NCBI GenBank assembly: GCA_046732855.1
Contig: JBKPNX010000243.1
Span: 1-6,843 of the forward strand
DNA from: JBKPNX01 sp046732855
Lineage (GTDB): Bacteria; Pseudomonadota; Alphaproteobacteria; Geminicoccales; Geminicoccaceae
Direction of reading: 5' to 3'
DNA: 6,843 nt
The notes beneath the pieces were generated by a model, which made no database searches, was not told where the DNA came from, and saw only the letters and a program-made list of their open reading frames with translations. This document shows, one piece after another, positions 1 through 5,729 of the stretch (position 1 is the stretch's first letter; the number at the start of each line of letters is the position of its first letter). A program made the translations under genes and the position numbers.

Positions 1-547
1 GCGTGACGCAGTTCACCCGAATCGGTGTATCGGCCAATTCCTTACCGAGCGATTTGGTGAGTGCAATGACGGCCGCCTTGCTGGCGCTGTAGGCGGACGC
101 ATTGGGATTGCCCTCCTTGCCCGCAACCGAGGCAATGTTGACGATCCGACCGTAATTTCGCTCGCGCATCAGCGGCACGACTGCCCGGCAGCAGTGAAAG
201 GTCCCGTCAACATTCACCGCGAAGACTTGTCTCCAATCCTCGGCCGGATACTCCCACAGCTTGACATTGGGGCCGGTGATTCCGGCGTTGTTAACCAGGA
301 CGTCGATCGTCGACACGATTGCAAGGGTCTTGCCAACGGCATGCGTCACCGAGGCGAGGTCGCCGACGTCCGCGGCAAGTGAAAAGCCGCCAAGCTTCTT
401 GCCGGCGGCCTGCGCTGCCTCGTCATCAATGTCCCAGATCACGACGTTCGCACCCGACAGGGCGAGGCGTTCGGCAATGGCAAAACCCAATCCCGACGCA
501 CCACCTGTCACGACGGCGTTTCGGCCGTTGAGATCTAGTTGATTCAT
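1..547 (-). CDS. SDR family NAD(P)-dependent oxidoreductase, C-terminus outside window
   Basis: This is a short-chain dehydrogenase/reductase of the classical FabG-like type, probably a soluble cytoplasmic NAD(P)H oxidoreductase; the substrate cannot be told from sequence. Read from the ATG at 547, the visible 182 residues carry the cofactor motif TGGASGLG (14-21), NNAG (86-89), catalytic Asn112, Ser140 in NIASVAG, and YSASK with Tyr153 and Lys157. Asp39 at the end of the second beta strand (VVIWDID) favours NAD(H) over NADP(H), by family rule. Classical members are about 250 residues, so about 70 are missing past base 1. A GGGA at 557-554 lies 6 bases before the chosen ATG. An in-frame ATG at 565 would add six residues but has a poorer ribosome binding site. 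It is transcribed divergently from the DUF2158 gene. Family assignment is firm; a specific name such as fabG would be a guess. Confidence 0.95.
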   Translation of the reverse strand, partial: MNQLDLNGRNAVVTGGASGLGFAIAERLALSGANVVIWDIDDEAAQAAGKKLGGFSLAADVGDLASVTHAVGKTLAIVSTIDVLVNNAGITGPNVKLWEYPAEDWRQVFAVNVDGTFHCCRAVVPLMRERNYGRIVNIASVAGKEGNPNASAYSASKAAVIALTKSLGKELADTPIRVNCVT

Positions 548-809
548 GGATCGTCCCGTCGACATTGTGCTTGCTTCGCATCGCCGGCACAAGCCGATCC
601 AGCGCGCCCACATGAGCTGCCGGCGGGGACCGAAAGCCGGTATCCATCCCGCCGTTGCCGGCGAAGCCGACGACACGGCAACGGGGCGGAATTTGGCAAC
701 ACGTCGGCAAGTCGGGCAATATGAGAAAGCCATTCTGCCATCGCCCATCCACAGTCAGCGGCGAGCGCGGAGCGGAAATGGCGGAGAGGAAACGTCGGAG
801 GTCCTGCCC
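548..809. other. Divergent intergenic region between SDR and DUF2158 genes
   Basis: These 262 bases separate two divergent starts and should hold both promoters. The only box pair I can point to for the plus-strand gene is TTGGCA (693-698) with CAATAT (717-722), spaced 18 bases. The -10 box matches the sigma-70 consensus at only three positions, so I do not call it a promoter. Reading frames open across this stretch on both strands show no signal peptide or domain. No clear operator repeat was seen. Confidence 0.5.
797..801 (+). promoter_or_regulatory. Ribosome binding site of the DUF2158 gene
   Basis: GGAGG ends 8 bases before the ATG at 810. It is a near-perfect Shine-Dalgarno sequence and decides the start: the frame is open upstream to an ATG at 546, but only the start at 810 has this site and puts a signal peptide at the N-terminus. 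Confidence 0.85.
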
Positions 810-1304
810 ATGTTGAACTTGCGGAAATTGGCTGTGATCGCGGTTCAGGCGACGGTGGGGGTCGCACTCGGCGCCTCGTGGGGGCTGACAGCCCTCGCCG
901 AGATCGCGCCAGCGAACCCGGTAACGCAGAGCCAGACCACTCCTGTGCTTCGCGCGGGTGATCTTGTCCGGCTGCGTTCGGGCGGGCCGGCGTTAACCGT
1001 CAAGAGTGTCCATGGCAACTGGGTCATCTGCACTTGGTGGCATGAGAGGTTCGGCATGTTTCGGACTGTCGGCTTCCCCGTTGCCATGATCGATGGGCCG
1101 ATCACGTTACTTGCGGCTGCGGCAAGTCCACAAACGGACGCGGGTCCACAAACAAATGATCAGTCGAGCCCTGCCAAACGCAGCGACAACCCTCCAGGAA
1201 ATTTGATCGACGCCGGACCAACCAATCAGAATCCCACCGCGCAGGGCGCCAATCAGGTCGTTGGCGTTGGGCAGATGGGGCGGCCAGCGCGCTTACGTCA
1301 ATGA
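810..1304 (+). CDS. Exported DUF2158 (YodC-like) protein, tail cut by frame disruption
   Basis: The 164-residue product starts with a signal peptide: basic residues R5 and K6, a hydrophobic core at about 7-29, and a likely signal peptidase I site ALA|E after residue 30. Residues 48-94 match the DUF2158 pattern: GDLVRLRSGGPALTV, then a W/C-rich strand (NWVICTWW) and FPVAMI. Members I know are usually small, mostly this domain alone, without export signals; their biochemical role is not established. From about residue 97 the chain becomes a low-complexity Asn/Gln/Thr/Gly/Pro tail ending in VGVGQMG followed by RPARLRQ. Those last residues look out of frame: the repeat copy at 1531-1607 reads MGPAGALTSMSP at this place, and one C after the GGGG at 1277-1280 would restore it here. 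The TGA at 1302-1304 overlaps the ATG of the next ORF. Domain and export calls are good; function is unknown. Confidence 0.85.
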   Translation: MLNLRKLAVIAVQATVGVALGASWGLTALAEIAPANPVTQSQTTPVLRAGDLVRLRSGGPALTVKSVHGNWVICTWWHERFGMFRTVGFPVAMIDGPITLLAAAASPQTDAGPQTNDQSSPAKRSDNPPGNLIDAGPTNQNPTAQGANQVVGVGQMGRPARLRQ

Positions 1305-1310
1305 GCCCTC
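1241..1310 (+). repeat. Direct repeat copy 1 in the DUF2158 tail, carrying a one-base deletion
   Basis: This copy runs from GCAGGGCGCC to ATGAGCCCTC and aligns closely with 1531-1607. It contains the shared core GTTGGCGTTGGGCAGATGGG. Relative to copy 2 it lacks six bases (two codons) near 1250 and a single C after the GGGG at 1277-1280. The six-base gap keeps the frame; the one-base gap breaks it. Confidence 0.85.
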
Positions 1311-1633
1311 CGACTACGCCTGCGCAGGCGTTGGCACTGCTACAGGGCATCGTACAAACCCATCAGAATCCCCCCGCGCAGGGGACCAGTCCGGTTGAGA
1401 CGGTATCACCATTGCAACAGGGTACCGATCAGACCATCAGCGTTTCGCGGGTGAGGCCCGCGCTGATATTGCCCCAGAGCACCACCCAGACGGTGCCCCA
1501 AGGCACCGTCCAGACGGCGTTACCATTTCAGCAGGGCGCTGCTACCAATCAGACCGTTGGCGTTGGGCAGATGGGGCCGGCCGGCGCGCTCACGTCAATG
1601 AGCCCTCAGGGTATGATCGGTAGACGTTTTTAG
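1301..1633 (+). CDS. Repeat-rich C-terminal part of the DUF2158 protein, as a separate frame
   Basis: This 110-residue frame is low in complexity and rich in Gln, Thr, Pro and Gly, with no signal peptide, membrane segment or known domain. It continues the tail of the preceding gene: with one base restored at about 1280, the ATG at 1301 becomes an internal Met in ALTSMSPP, exactly as ALTSMSPQ reads at the end of this ORF. It carries two more copies of the degenerate unit, QQGTDQTISVSRVRPAL and QQGAATNQTVGVGQMGPAGAL. As written, translation could only begin by re-initiation at the ATGA overlap (1301-1304). I find no strong ribosome binding site of its own. It is most likely the displaced C-terminus of one protein of about 274 residues. 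A genuine split, translationally coupled gene is the alternative. The stop is TAG at 1631-1633. Confidence 0.6.
   Translation: MSPPTTPAQALALLQGIVQTHQNPPAQGTSPVETVSPLQQGTDQTISVSRVRPALILPQSTTQTVPQGTVQTALPFQQGAATNQTVGVGQMGPAGALTSMSPQGMIGRRF
1531..1607 (+). repeat. Direct repeat copy 2 in the DUF2158 tail, in frame
   Basis: This copy runs from GCAGGGCGCT to AGCCCTC and encodes NQTVGVGQMGPAGALTSMSP without interruption. It is the internal reference that exposes the frame break in copy 1. A third, more diverged copy at protein level is the QQGTDQTISVSRVRPAL stretch encoded at about 1418-1468. Confidence 0.85.
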
Positions 1634-1773
1634 AGCCAGCCGACGACGCCGAGAATTGTCAGCGGCCGCTTAGGAAAGCCAGACCGACCAGAGCTACCAG
1701 TCGACCTCCGTTCTCCTGCACTCGACAATTCCGATCGAGCATGCGCGTGTGCATCGCGCTCGGCACGCCGTCC

Positions 1774-3045
1774 TCACCCGCCGCAATTCCTCCTGGCAAA
1801 CGCGATCAGCCCGACGCCGTTGTCGAGGCCGGCCGCGGTGCCGGCGGAAACGGCACGCCGGACATAGCCGCAGCCCGATGACGATGACGAGCGGGTGCGG
1901 TTGGCGGCGGAGGGCGCCGCCTCCCTGGCGGGCTTTTGTTTCGCGCGCGCGGCGGGAGGCTCGGTGCTGCGCGTCGCCGTCTTGCCGCGTTTCTCCGGCT
2001 CCGCCTGCGGCGGCGGCGCAACAGCCGGGACGGGCGCGGCGGCGGGCGCCGGCGTGGTCGCAGGCGTGGGCGGCACTGCCGCCAGAAGCTTGGCGCGCTG
2101 GGCACGCGCGAGATCGGCATAGAAGCCCGACGGGTGCGTGGCCAGGAACGCGTCCAGCGCCTCCGCGGTGCCGACCCGCATGGCCAGCTCGTAGTCGCGC
2201 CCCGTCTCGTTGGTGAGACTGCCGGCGGCGGCCGGCGACGGCGCCGCACCCGCCACCGCGCCGAGCGAGGTCTCGGCGGGCACGAGCGCGATGGTGGTGC
2301 CGCCGAGCGAGCCGTAGACGTGCGGCTCCTGCCGGGCGCCCGTCACGGCGAGGACTTCGTCGCGCACCTTGCCAAAGGCGATGCGCAGGTCGAGGCCCGG
2401 CGCGATGAGATGCTTGAGCAGCGCGCTGGTGAACGGGCTGTGCGCGCCGTCGCCATCCTGTGCGGTCGAGCCGGCCTTGGCCGCGAAGGCGATGAGCGTA
2501 TTCGAGCCGGCCGGCTCGACGCCGGCAAGCCCGCGGCCGACCGCGCGCGACGCCATCGTCCGTTTCATGGTGCGCACGAAGGGATTGTCGCGGCAGGCGT
2601 CGAGGATCACGAGCCTCAGGCTGCGCGCCGGCTCGAGCACGCGCAGCACGCGATCGAGCGGCATCGCCTCGTATTCGACGTCGAGGTCGGTCGCGAGCCT
2701 GGCATCGGTGGGAATGAGATAGTTGACGCCGTCGACCTCGATGCCGTGGCCGGCATAGAACACAACCGCGATATCGGCATCGTACGTCATGGCGGCGAAG
2801 TCGCGGATCACCCGGCCCATTGCCGCAAGGCCGAGATTGTTGCGCGTCTCGACCACCTGGAAGCCCGCGCCTTTCAGCATGACGGTCACCGCGGTGGCGT
2901 CGTTGACCGGATTGTCGAGCGCGGGCGCGTGCGCGTAGCTCGCATTGCCGATGACGAGCGCGACGCGCTTGTCGGCGAAAGCCTGGCCGCCGGCGAAGAA
3001 CAAGACAGCGAGAACGGCGACGGCGATGCGAACCGCGAGAATCAT
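1774..3045 (-). CDS. Exported caspase-like (peptidase C14 family) protein
   Basis: The 423-residue product starts with a signal peptide (MILAVRIAVAVLAVLFFAGG, cleavage likely at AFA|DK after residue 24), so it should act in the periplasm or outside. The frame is open upstream to 3183, but only the ATG at 3045 places the signal at the N-terminus. The caspase-like p20 fold follows at about 25-250: RVALVIGNASY (27-37), FYAGHG with catalytic His100, and LDACRDNP with catalytic Cys151, both intact. A segment near DYELAMRVGTAEALDAFLATH resembles a short helical module often seen after such domains in Rhizobiales. Then comes a Pro/Ala-rich linker, a basic region, five serines, and an end with two cysteines (GCGY and NCGG). 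Bacterial relatives (metacaspases, orthocaspases) are cysteine proteases, often cutting after Arg or Lys; the substrate here is unknown. GC content is very high. The gene converges on the DUF2158 locus. Confidence 0.92.
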   Translation of the reverse strand: MILAVRIAVAVLAVLFFAGGQAFADKRVALVIGNASYAHAPALDNPVNDATAVTVMLKGAGFQVVETRNNLGLAAMGRVIRDFAAMTYDADIAVVFYAGHGIEVDGVNYLIPTDARLATDLDVEYEAMPLDRVLRVLEPARSLRLVILDACRDNPFVRTMKRTMASRAVGRGLAGVEPAGSNTLIAFAAKAGSTAQDGDGAHSPFTSALLKHLIAPGLDLRIAFGKVRDEVLAVTGARQEPHVYGSLGGTTIALVPAETSLGAVAGAAPSPAAAGSLTNETGRDYELAMRVGTAEALDAFLATHPSGFYADLARAQRAKLLAAVPPTPATTPAPAAAPVPAVAPPPQAEPEKRGKTATRSTEPPAARAKQKPAREAAPSAANRTRSSSSSGCGYVRRAVSAGTAAGLDNGVGLIAFARRNCGG

Positions 3046-3064
3046 GCCTGCCCACCAACCCAAC

Positions 3065-3107
3065 GACGCCGCAACTCTGAATTGTATTTCCTGCGGCGTC
3101 AACACAA
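3065..3107 (-). promoter_or_regulatory. Possible caspase promoter with flanking inverted repeat
   Basis: GACGCCGCA at 3065-3073 and TGCGGCGTC at 3092-3100 are a perfect 9-base inverted repeat with 18 bases between. Inside the gap, on the minus strand, is TACAAT (3086-3081), five of six matches to a sigma-70 -10 box. A partial -35 box, TTGTGT (3107-3102), lies 15 bases upstream, shorter than the usual spacing. This could be an operator over the promoter or a hairpin in the 5' leader. It lies 20-55 bases before the caspase ATG. The inverted repeat is seen; its role is inferred. Confidence 0.35.
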
Positions 3108-3203
3108 AAAATGGCACCTGGGGACGGCCAACGCTCTGCCCGAAGGGTTGTAATTCCGATCGAAAGTTGTGCCCGGCTTTCACTCAGAGGCGCCCACTGG
3201 TCC

Positions 3204-3410
3204 GCGTGTCCCGGACGCGGTGCAGCGCGAACGAAGTGAAGCGGTGCACCGCTGAGCCGGGACCGCCAAGCAATGGAATGGTCACGGGCTGGGCGGTCCA
3301 CGCAAGTCGGGCATGCCCGACTTGCGCGCATGTAAGCGCCGATCTCGGGTAGACCCGAGATCGGTGTCTGCAGCGCATCACTGCGTGCTGCGCTGCGCCC
3401 GGGACACACG
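3204..3410. repeat. Multi-hairpin REP/BIME-like intergenic element
   Basis: About 200 bases are built almost wholly of inverted repeats. The outer ends pair: GTGTCCCGG (3206-3214) with CCGGGACAC (3399-3407), and GCAGCGC (3222-3228) with GCGCTGC (3390-3396). Inside are a stem of GTCCCGG (3208-3214) with CCGGGAC (3257-3263), extended by GCGGTGCA (3217-3224) with TGCACCGC (3245-3252). Next are a perfect 26-base palindrome at 3301-3326 centred on GGGCATGCCC, a 12-base-arm hairpin at 3339-3350/3353-3364 with a 2-base loop, and a smaller one at 3371-3377/3389-3395. I associate similar sequence (GTGTCCCGGACGCGGTGCAG) with repeats scattered through Bradyrhizobium genomes; this is from memory. It may end transcription arriving from the minus-strand gene that stops at 3493. 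No ORF in it looks real. Confidence 0.75.
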
Positions 3411-3492
3411 CCGCATGGTGTGTGCAAGGCGGACGCTGGCTCATCTGCTCAGACGGAGGGACATTCAGTCGAAGATGGCACCGACGCGTGCG

Positions 3493-4026
3493 CTATCTTT
3501 GTAGCGAGATGACCCGCACCGACAAATCGACACAGAACTGGCGGAAAAAATCGTTCGCCTCGCTCGGAAGGCTCTTCGATCGTTGCAAGCCCAAGAATAT
3601 TCGGTTGCCCTGTCCGGCCGGACGCACGACATAGTACTGATCGAAAAGCCGAATGGTGCCGTCCGTCTGCATTTCGATGCCCAGCGTTTTGTTGACGTCA
3701 TAGCGATCGGATGACGCAAAAATCTCCATCGCCTCGCTGTCAGTACCGGAATCCTCCAAGACGCCTACGTGGGTGCCATAGGCATAGGCGATGAATTGCT
3801 CTTTCTGGCAGAGCCAGATCATGAAATCGCGGCGCTGAACATGATCGAGCGGCAGGCCGGTCAAAATGACAATCTCCTGTCTGCCGTCCTGCGTGACTCC
3901 GGAAAAAGCGCGCGGAAGAGGGTCGCCTCTGGCGACGAGATTGCGGAACCATTGGGCAAACTCGTCGGCCAAGACGACTGCCAGGTCGTCGGAGGCTTCA
4001 GCGGCAGGGGGTTCGGTTGACATCAT
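3493..4026 (-). CDS. Hypothetical protein, 177 residues, unknown function
   Basis: I do not recognise this protein. It has no signal peptide or membrane segment and looks like one soluble domain, mixed alpha/beta, with an acidic start (STEPPAAEASDDL). Landmarks are FAQWFRNL (about 23-30), a strand QEIVILTGLPL, DFMIWLCQKEQF, AYGTHVGVLED, FDQYYVVRP and a C-terminal helix NDFFRQFCVDL. Two adjacent ATGs (4026 and 4023) could start it. Neither has a clear Shine-Dalgarno site, and an in-frame TAG at 4062-4060 leaves no ATG, GTG, TTG or CTG further upstream. That TAG is also the stop of the preceding same-strand gene, 33 bases away, so co-transcription is likely and translational coupling possible. 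GC content is low for the window (about 54% over three counted lines), which may hint at transfer or a different expression class. That it is coding is supported by length and natural protein composition. Confidence 0.75.
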   Translation of the reverse strand: MMSTEPPAAEASDDLAVVLADEFAQWFRNLVARGDPLPRAFSGVTQDGRQEIVILTGLPLDHVQRRDFMIWLCQKEQFIAYAYGTHVGVLEDSGTDSEAMEIFASSDRYDVNKTLGIEMQTDGTIRLFDQYYVVRPAGQGNRIFLGLQRSKSLPSEANDFFRQFCVDLSVRVISLQR

Positions 4027-4059
4027 GCTAACGGCAGCACGAAGTTCGGAATCGGACCT

Positions 4060-4625
4060 CTAGCGTTGCGGCTCGACCGCCTCAGCCGGACAGGCCCGGT
4101 CGGGCAAGCGGGTATCGCACACGCGCACCGCCCTGAGATAGTCCATCCAGCGCGTGGTCGCCTCCTCCGACGGCCTCGCCTTGAGCGCCACCTGGACGAC
4201 GTAGAGACTGTCGTTGCCCTGCATCGCCTTGAACCAGGTGAATTCCGGCTTGCCGGTGGTCTTGTTGAGGGGACAGGCGAGAAGCCACCTGCGAAGGGAT
4301 AGCCGTTCTCCTTGCCTTGCGCGATCGCATGCGCGGAGCTTCCGCGGCACGCGCGCGCCCAGCCAGTTTCGACCCTGCTCTTGAACTCCTCCGGCCCGCT
4401 CTTGAGACCGAAGAAGATCTGAACCGTCACCATCTGCGTCCAGTTGTCGACGCTCTCGGCGCCGGGGACCATTTCGCTGATCAGCATCTCCTTCGTCTTC
4501 TCCTGGAAGTCCATCTTGAAGCCGTCGGGCATCGTCACGAGGAGATTCTCGTTCTGCAGTTGCGCCGCGGCAACGGACGCGGCGATGGCAAGGACGAGTG
4601 CGAGGAGCAGCGACGACAGTCTCAT
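4060..4625 (-). pseudogene. Exported protein of unknown function, frameshifted
   Basis: The ATG at 4625 opens a signal peptide (MRLSSLLLALVLAIAASVAAAQ, cleavage about AAA|Q at 21-22) followed by a plausible mature protein (NLLVTMPDGFKMDF, VDNWTQMVTVQIFFGLKSGPEEF) up to GYPFA at residue 112. From there the same frame turns into Arg/Ser-rich text typical of a wrong frame. The next frame gives sensible protein at once: WLLACPLNKTTGKPEFTW, NDSLYVVQVALKARPSEEATTRW, CDTRLPDRACP, ending at TAG 4062-4060. Joining them needs one extra base at about 4288-4289 and yields about 188 residues. The joined part has cysteine-containing blocks (RACRG, LACPL, VCDTR, RACPA) that could form disulfides after export. 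The family is not recognised. It is either a recent one-base deletion or a sequencing error. The start lacks a strong ribosome binding site. Confidence 0.75.
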
Positions 4626-4935
4626 CAGCGGGGTGTCCGGAGTTGCGGCAGCAGCGAGGCGCGGTCGAGCGCGAGGAAGGTCAAATATACTCCGACTCCA
4701 CTTGCGATGCAGCAGGGTCGGCCTCCTTGTCGTTCAGCCGTGCCTCGCCGTGAGCCGGCGCATACCCCAGTTTGCCGACCCATACCTTGATATGACTCGA
4801 CCTTCCCCAAGGTTGGATGGCTGTCCGCGAGCGGTTCGGCGCAGAGTGGCCTCGCTGGTGCGTGAAGGGGCGCCGCAGCGAGCGGCAGCGTGACGGTGGT
4901 CGCAAGGGCGCCGTCTCAACCAGGGAGATGTCATC
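4626..4935. other. Divergent intergenic region before the alpha/beta hydrolase gene
   Basis: These 310 bases separate the divergent starts at 4625 and 4936. For the minus-strand gene a TATATT (4689-4684) could be a -10 box, but the matching -35 position reads only CTGCAT, so this is weak. A small inverted repeat, ACCTT-CCCC-AAGGT, lies near 4800-4813. The frames open here look spurious: one minus-strand frame of 61 codons ends at the next gene's ATG but has no recognisable content. No terminator, tRNA or repeat element was seen. Confidence 0.5.
4922..4927 (+). promoter_or_regulatory. Ribosome binding site of the alpha/beta hydrolase gene
   Basis: AGGGAG ends 8 bases before the ATG at 4936. 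It supports that start, which also puts the twin-arginine motif at residues 4-5. Confidence 0.85.
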
Positions 4936-5712
4936 ATGATCAGCCGACGAAATTTCTCTACCTTAATGCTGACCGGAGCAGCTGCGGCGATGTTGCCTGC
5001 CGCCGCCCGCGGTCAGACCGCCGTCAAGGCCCGCAACGTCGTGCTGGTGCACGGCGCGTGGGCGGACGGATCGAGCTGGCGCGAGGTCATCCCGCGCCTG
5101 CAGGCCGCCGGCCTCAATGTCACAGCCGTGCAAAATCCGCTGACGTCGCTCGCCGATTCCGTCGCGGCGACGCGCCGCGCATTGGCGCTGCAGGATGGGC
5201 CGACCGTGCTGGCCGCGCATTCCTGGGGCGGCACCGTGATCAGCGAAGCCGGAACGGACGCGAAGGTGACGGCGCTGGTCTATGTCGCCGCGCGCGCCCC
5301 CGACGCGGACGAGGACTTCGTCGCGCTCTCCGCAAAGTTTCCCACCATGCCGGTGCGGGCGGGCGTGCAGGAGCACGACGGCTTCACCACGATTTCCGAG
5401 GAGGCCTTTCTCAAATATTTCGCCAACGGTGTCGCGCGCGAAAAGGCGGAAGTCCTCTATGCCGTGCAGGAGCCCGCCGCCGCGTCGCTGTTCGGCGGGC
5501 GAACCACGGCGGCCGCCTGGCGCGCCAAACCGAGCTGGTATGCGGTATCAAAAGACGATCAGACGATAGCGCCCGACCTGGAGCGATTTCTGGCAAGGCG
5601 CATGAACGCGACCACCGTGGAGCTGGAGGCCGGTCACCTGTCCCTGGTCTCCCATCCGCAAGCGATCGCCAACCTGATCCTGGCTGCCGCCGGCCGGGGA
5701 AGCTCGCTTTGA
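4936..5712 (+). CDS. Alpha/beta fold hydrolase with twin-arginine signal
   Basis: This 258-residue protein is an alpha/beta hydrolase of the small esterase group related to plant methylesterases (SABP2-like), by motif. The N-terminus, SRRNFST then a hydrophobic stretch and AAARGQ, fits a Tat signal with cleavage near residues 24-27, so it should be exported folded. The oxyanion-loop motif HGAWADGSSW is at 39-48. The nucleophile elbow is AHSWGG with Ser96; the first Gly of the usual GxSxG is Ala94, as often seen in this group. The acid is Asp207 or Asp208 (SKDDQTIAPD), and the base is His234 in AGHLSLVSHP. The triad is thus complete and the length normal. Substrate is unknown; esters of small aromatic or aliphatic acids are plausible. 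The gene stands alone, converging on the MetE-like gene across a palindromic element that probably ends its transcript. Confidence 0.93.
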   Translation: MISRRNFSTLMLTGAAAAMLPAAARGQTAVKARNVVLVHGAWADGSSWREVIPRLQAAGLNVTAVQNPLTSLADSVAATRRALALQDGPTVLAAHSWGGTVISEAGTDAKVTALVYVAARAPDADEDFVALSAKFPTMPVRAGVQEHDGFTTISEEAFLKYFANGVAREKAEVLYAVQEPAAASLFGGRTTAAAWRAKPSWYAVSKDDQTIAPDLERFLARRMNATTVELEAGHLSLVSHPQAIANLILAAAGRGSSL

Positions 5713-5729
5713 TTCAACTCCCCGGATGT

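Larger units (their letters stand above)
3046..3492. other. Gene-free region upstream of the caspase gene
   Basis: These 447 bases lie between the caspase start and the stop of the 177-residue unknown gene. The part next to the caspase gene (3046-3110) is less GC-rich and holds a candidate -10 box within an inverted repeat. Bases 3204-3410 form a compact multi-hairpin repeat element. Nothing is recognised at 3411-3492. Frames open across the region on both strands match no known protein and are explained by the GC-rich palindromes. Confidence 0.7.

Noticed and set aside
546..809. Longer N-terminus for the DUF2158 protein from an ATG at 546
   Set aside because: The extra 88 residues have no domain and would bury the signal peptide; GGAGG at 797-801 fixes the start at 810.
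1634..1773. Terminator between the converging DUF2158 and caspase genes
   Set aside because: Only a bare GCGGCCGC palindrome and a short T-run at the stop codon are present; no stem-loop followed by a T-run was found.
1936..3153. 405-codon open frame on the plus strand opposite the caspase gene
   Set aside because: It is an antisense shadow rich in Arg, Gly and His with no recognisable motif, and no promoter or ribosome binding site was seen.
3046..3183. Upstream extension of the caspase protein to an ATG at 3183
   Set aside because: It would place 46 residues before the signal peptide and would run through the candidate promoter and inverted repeat.
3204..3410. CRISPR array or tRNA-like structure
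   Set aside because: The hairpins are all different and not regularly spaced, there are no repeat-spacer units, and no cloverleaf or CCA end is present.
1694..3427. 577-codon open frame on the minus strand across the caspase gene
   Set aside because: It overlaps the caspase gene out of frame, is extremely rich in Arg and Ala, and shows no domain; the caspase frame has a signal peptide and catalytic motifs. High GC content explains the openness.
4625..4810. 61-codon minus-strand frame ending at the next gene's ATG
   Set aside because: The stop/start overlap looked like coupling, but there is no ribosome binding site, domain or natural composition to support it.
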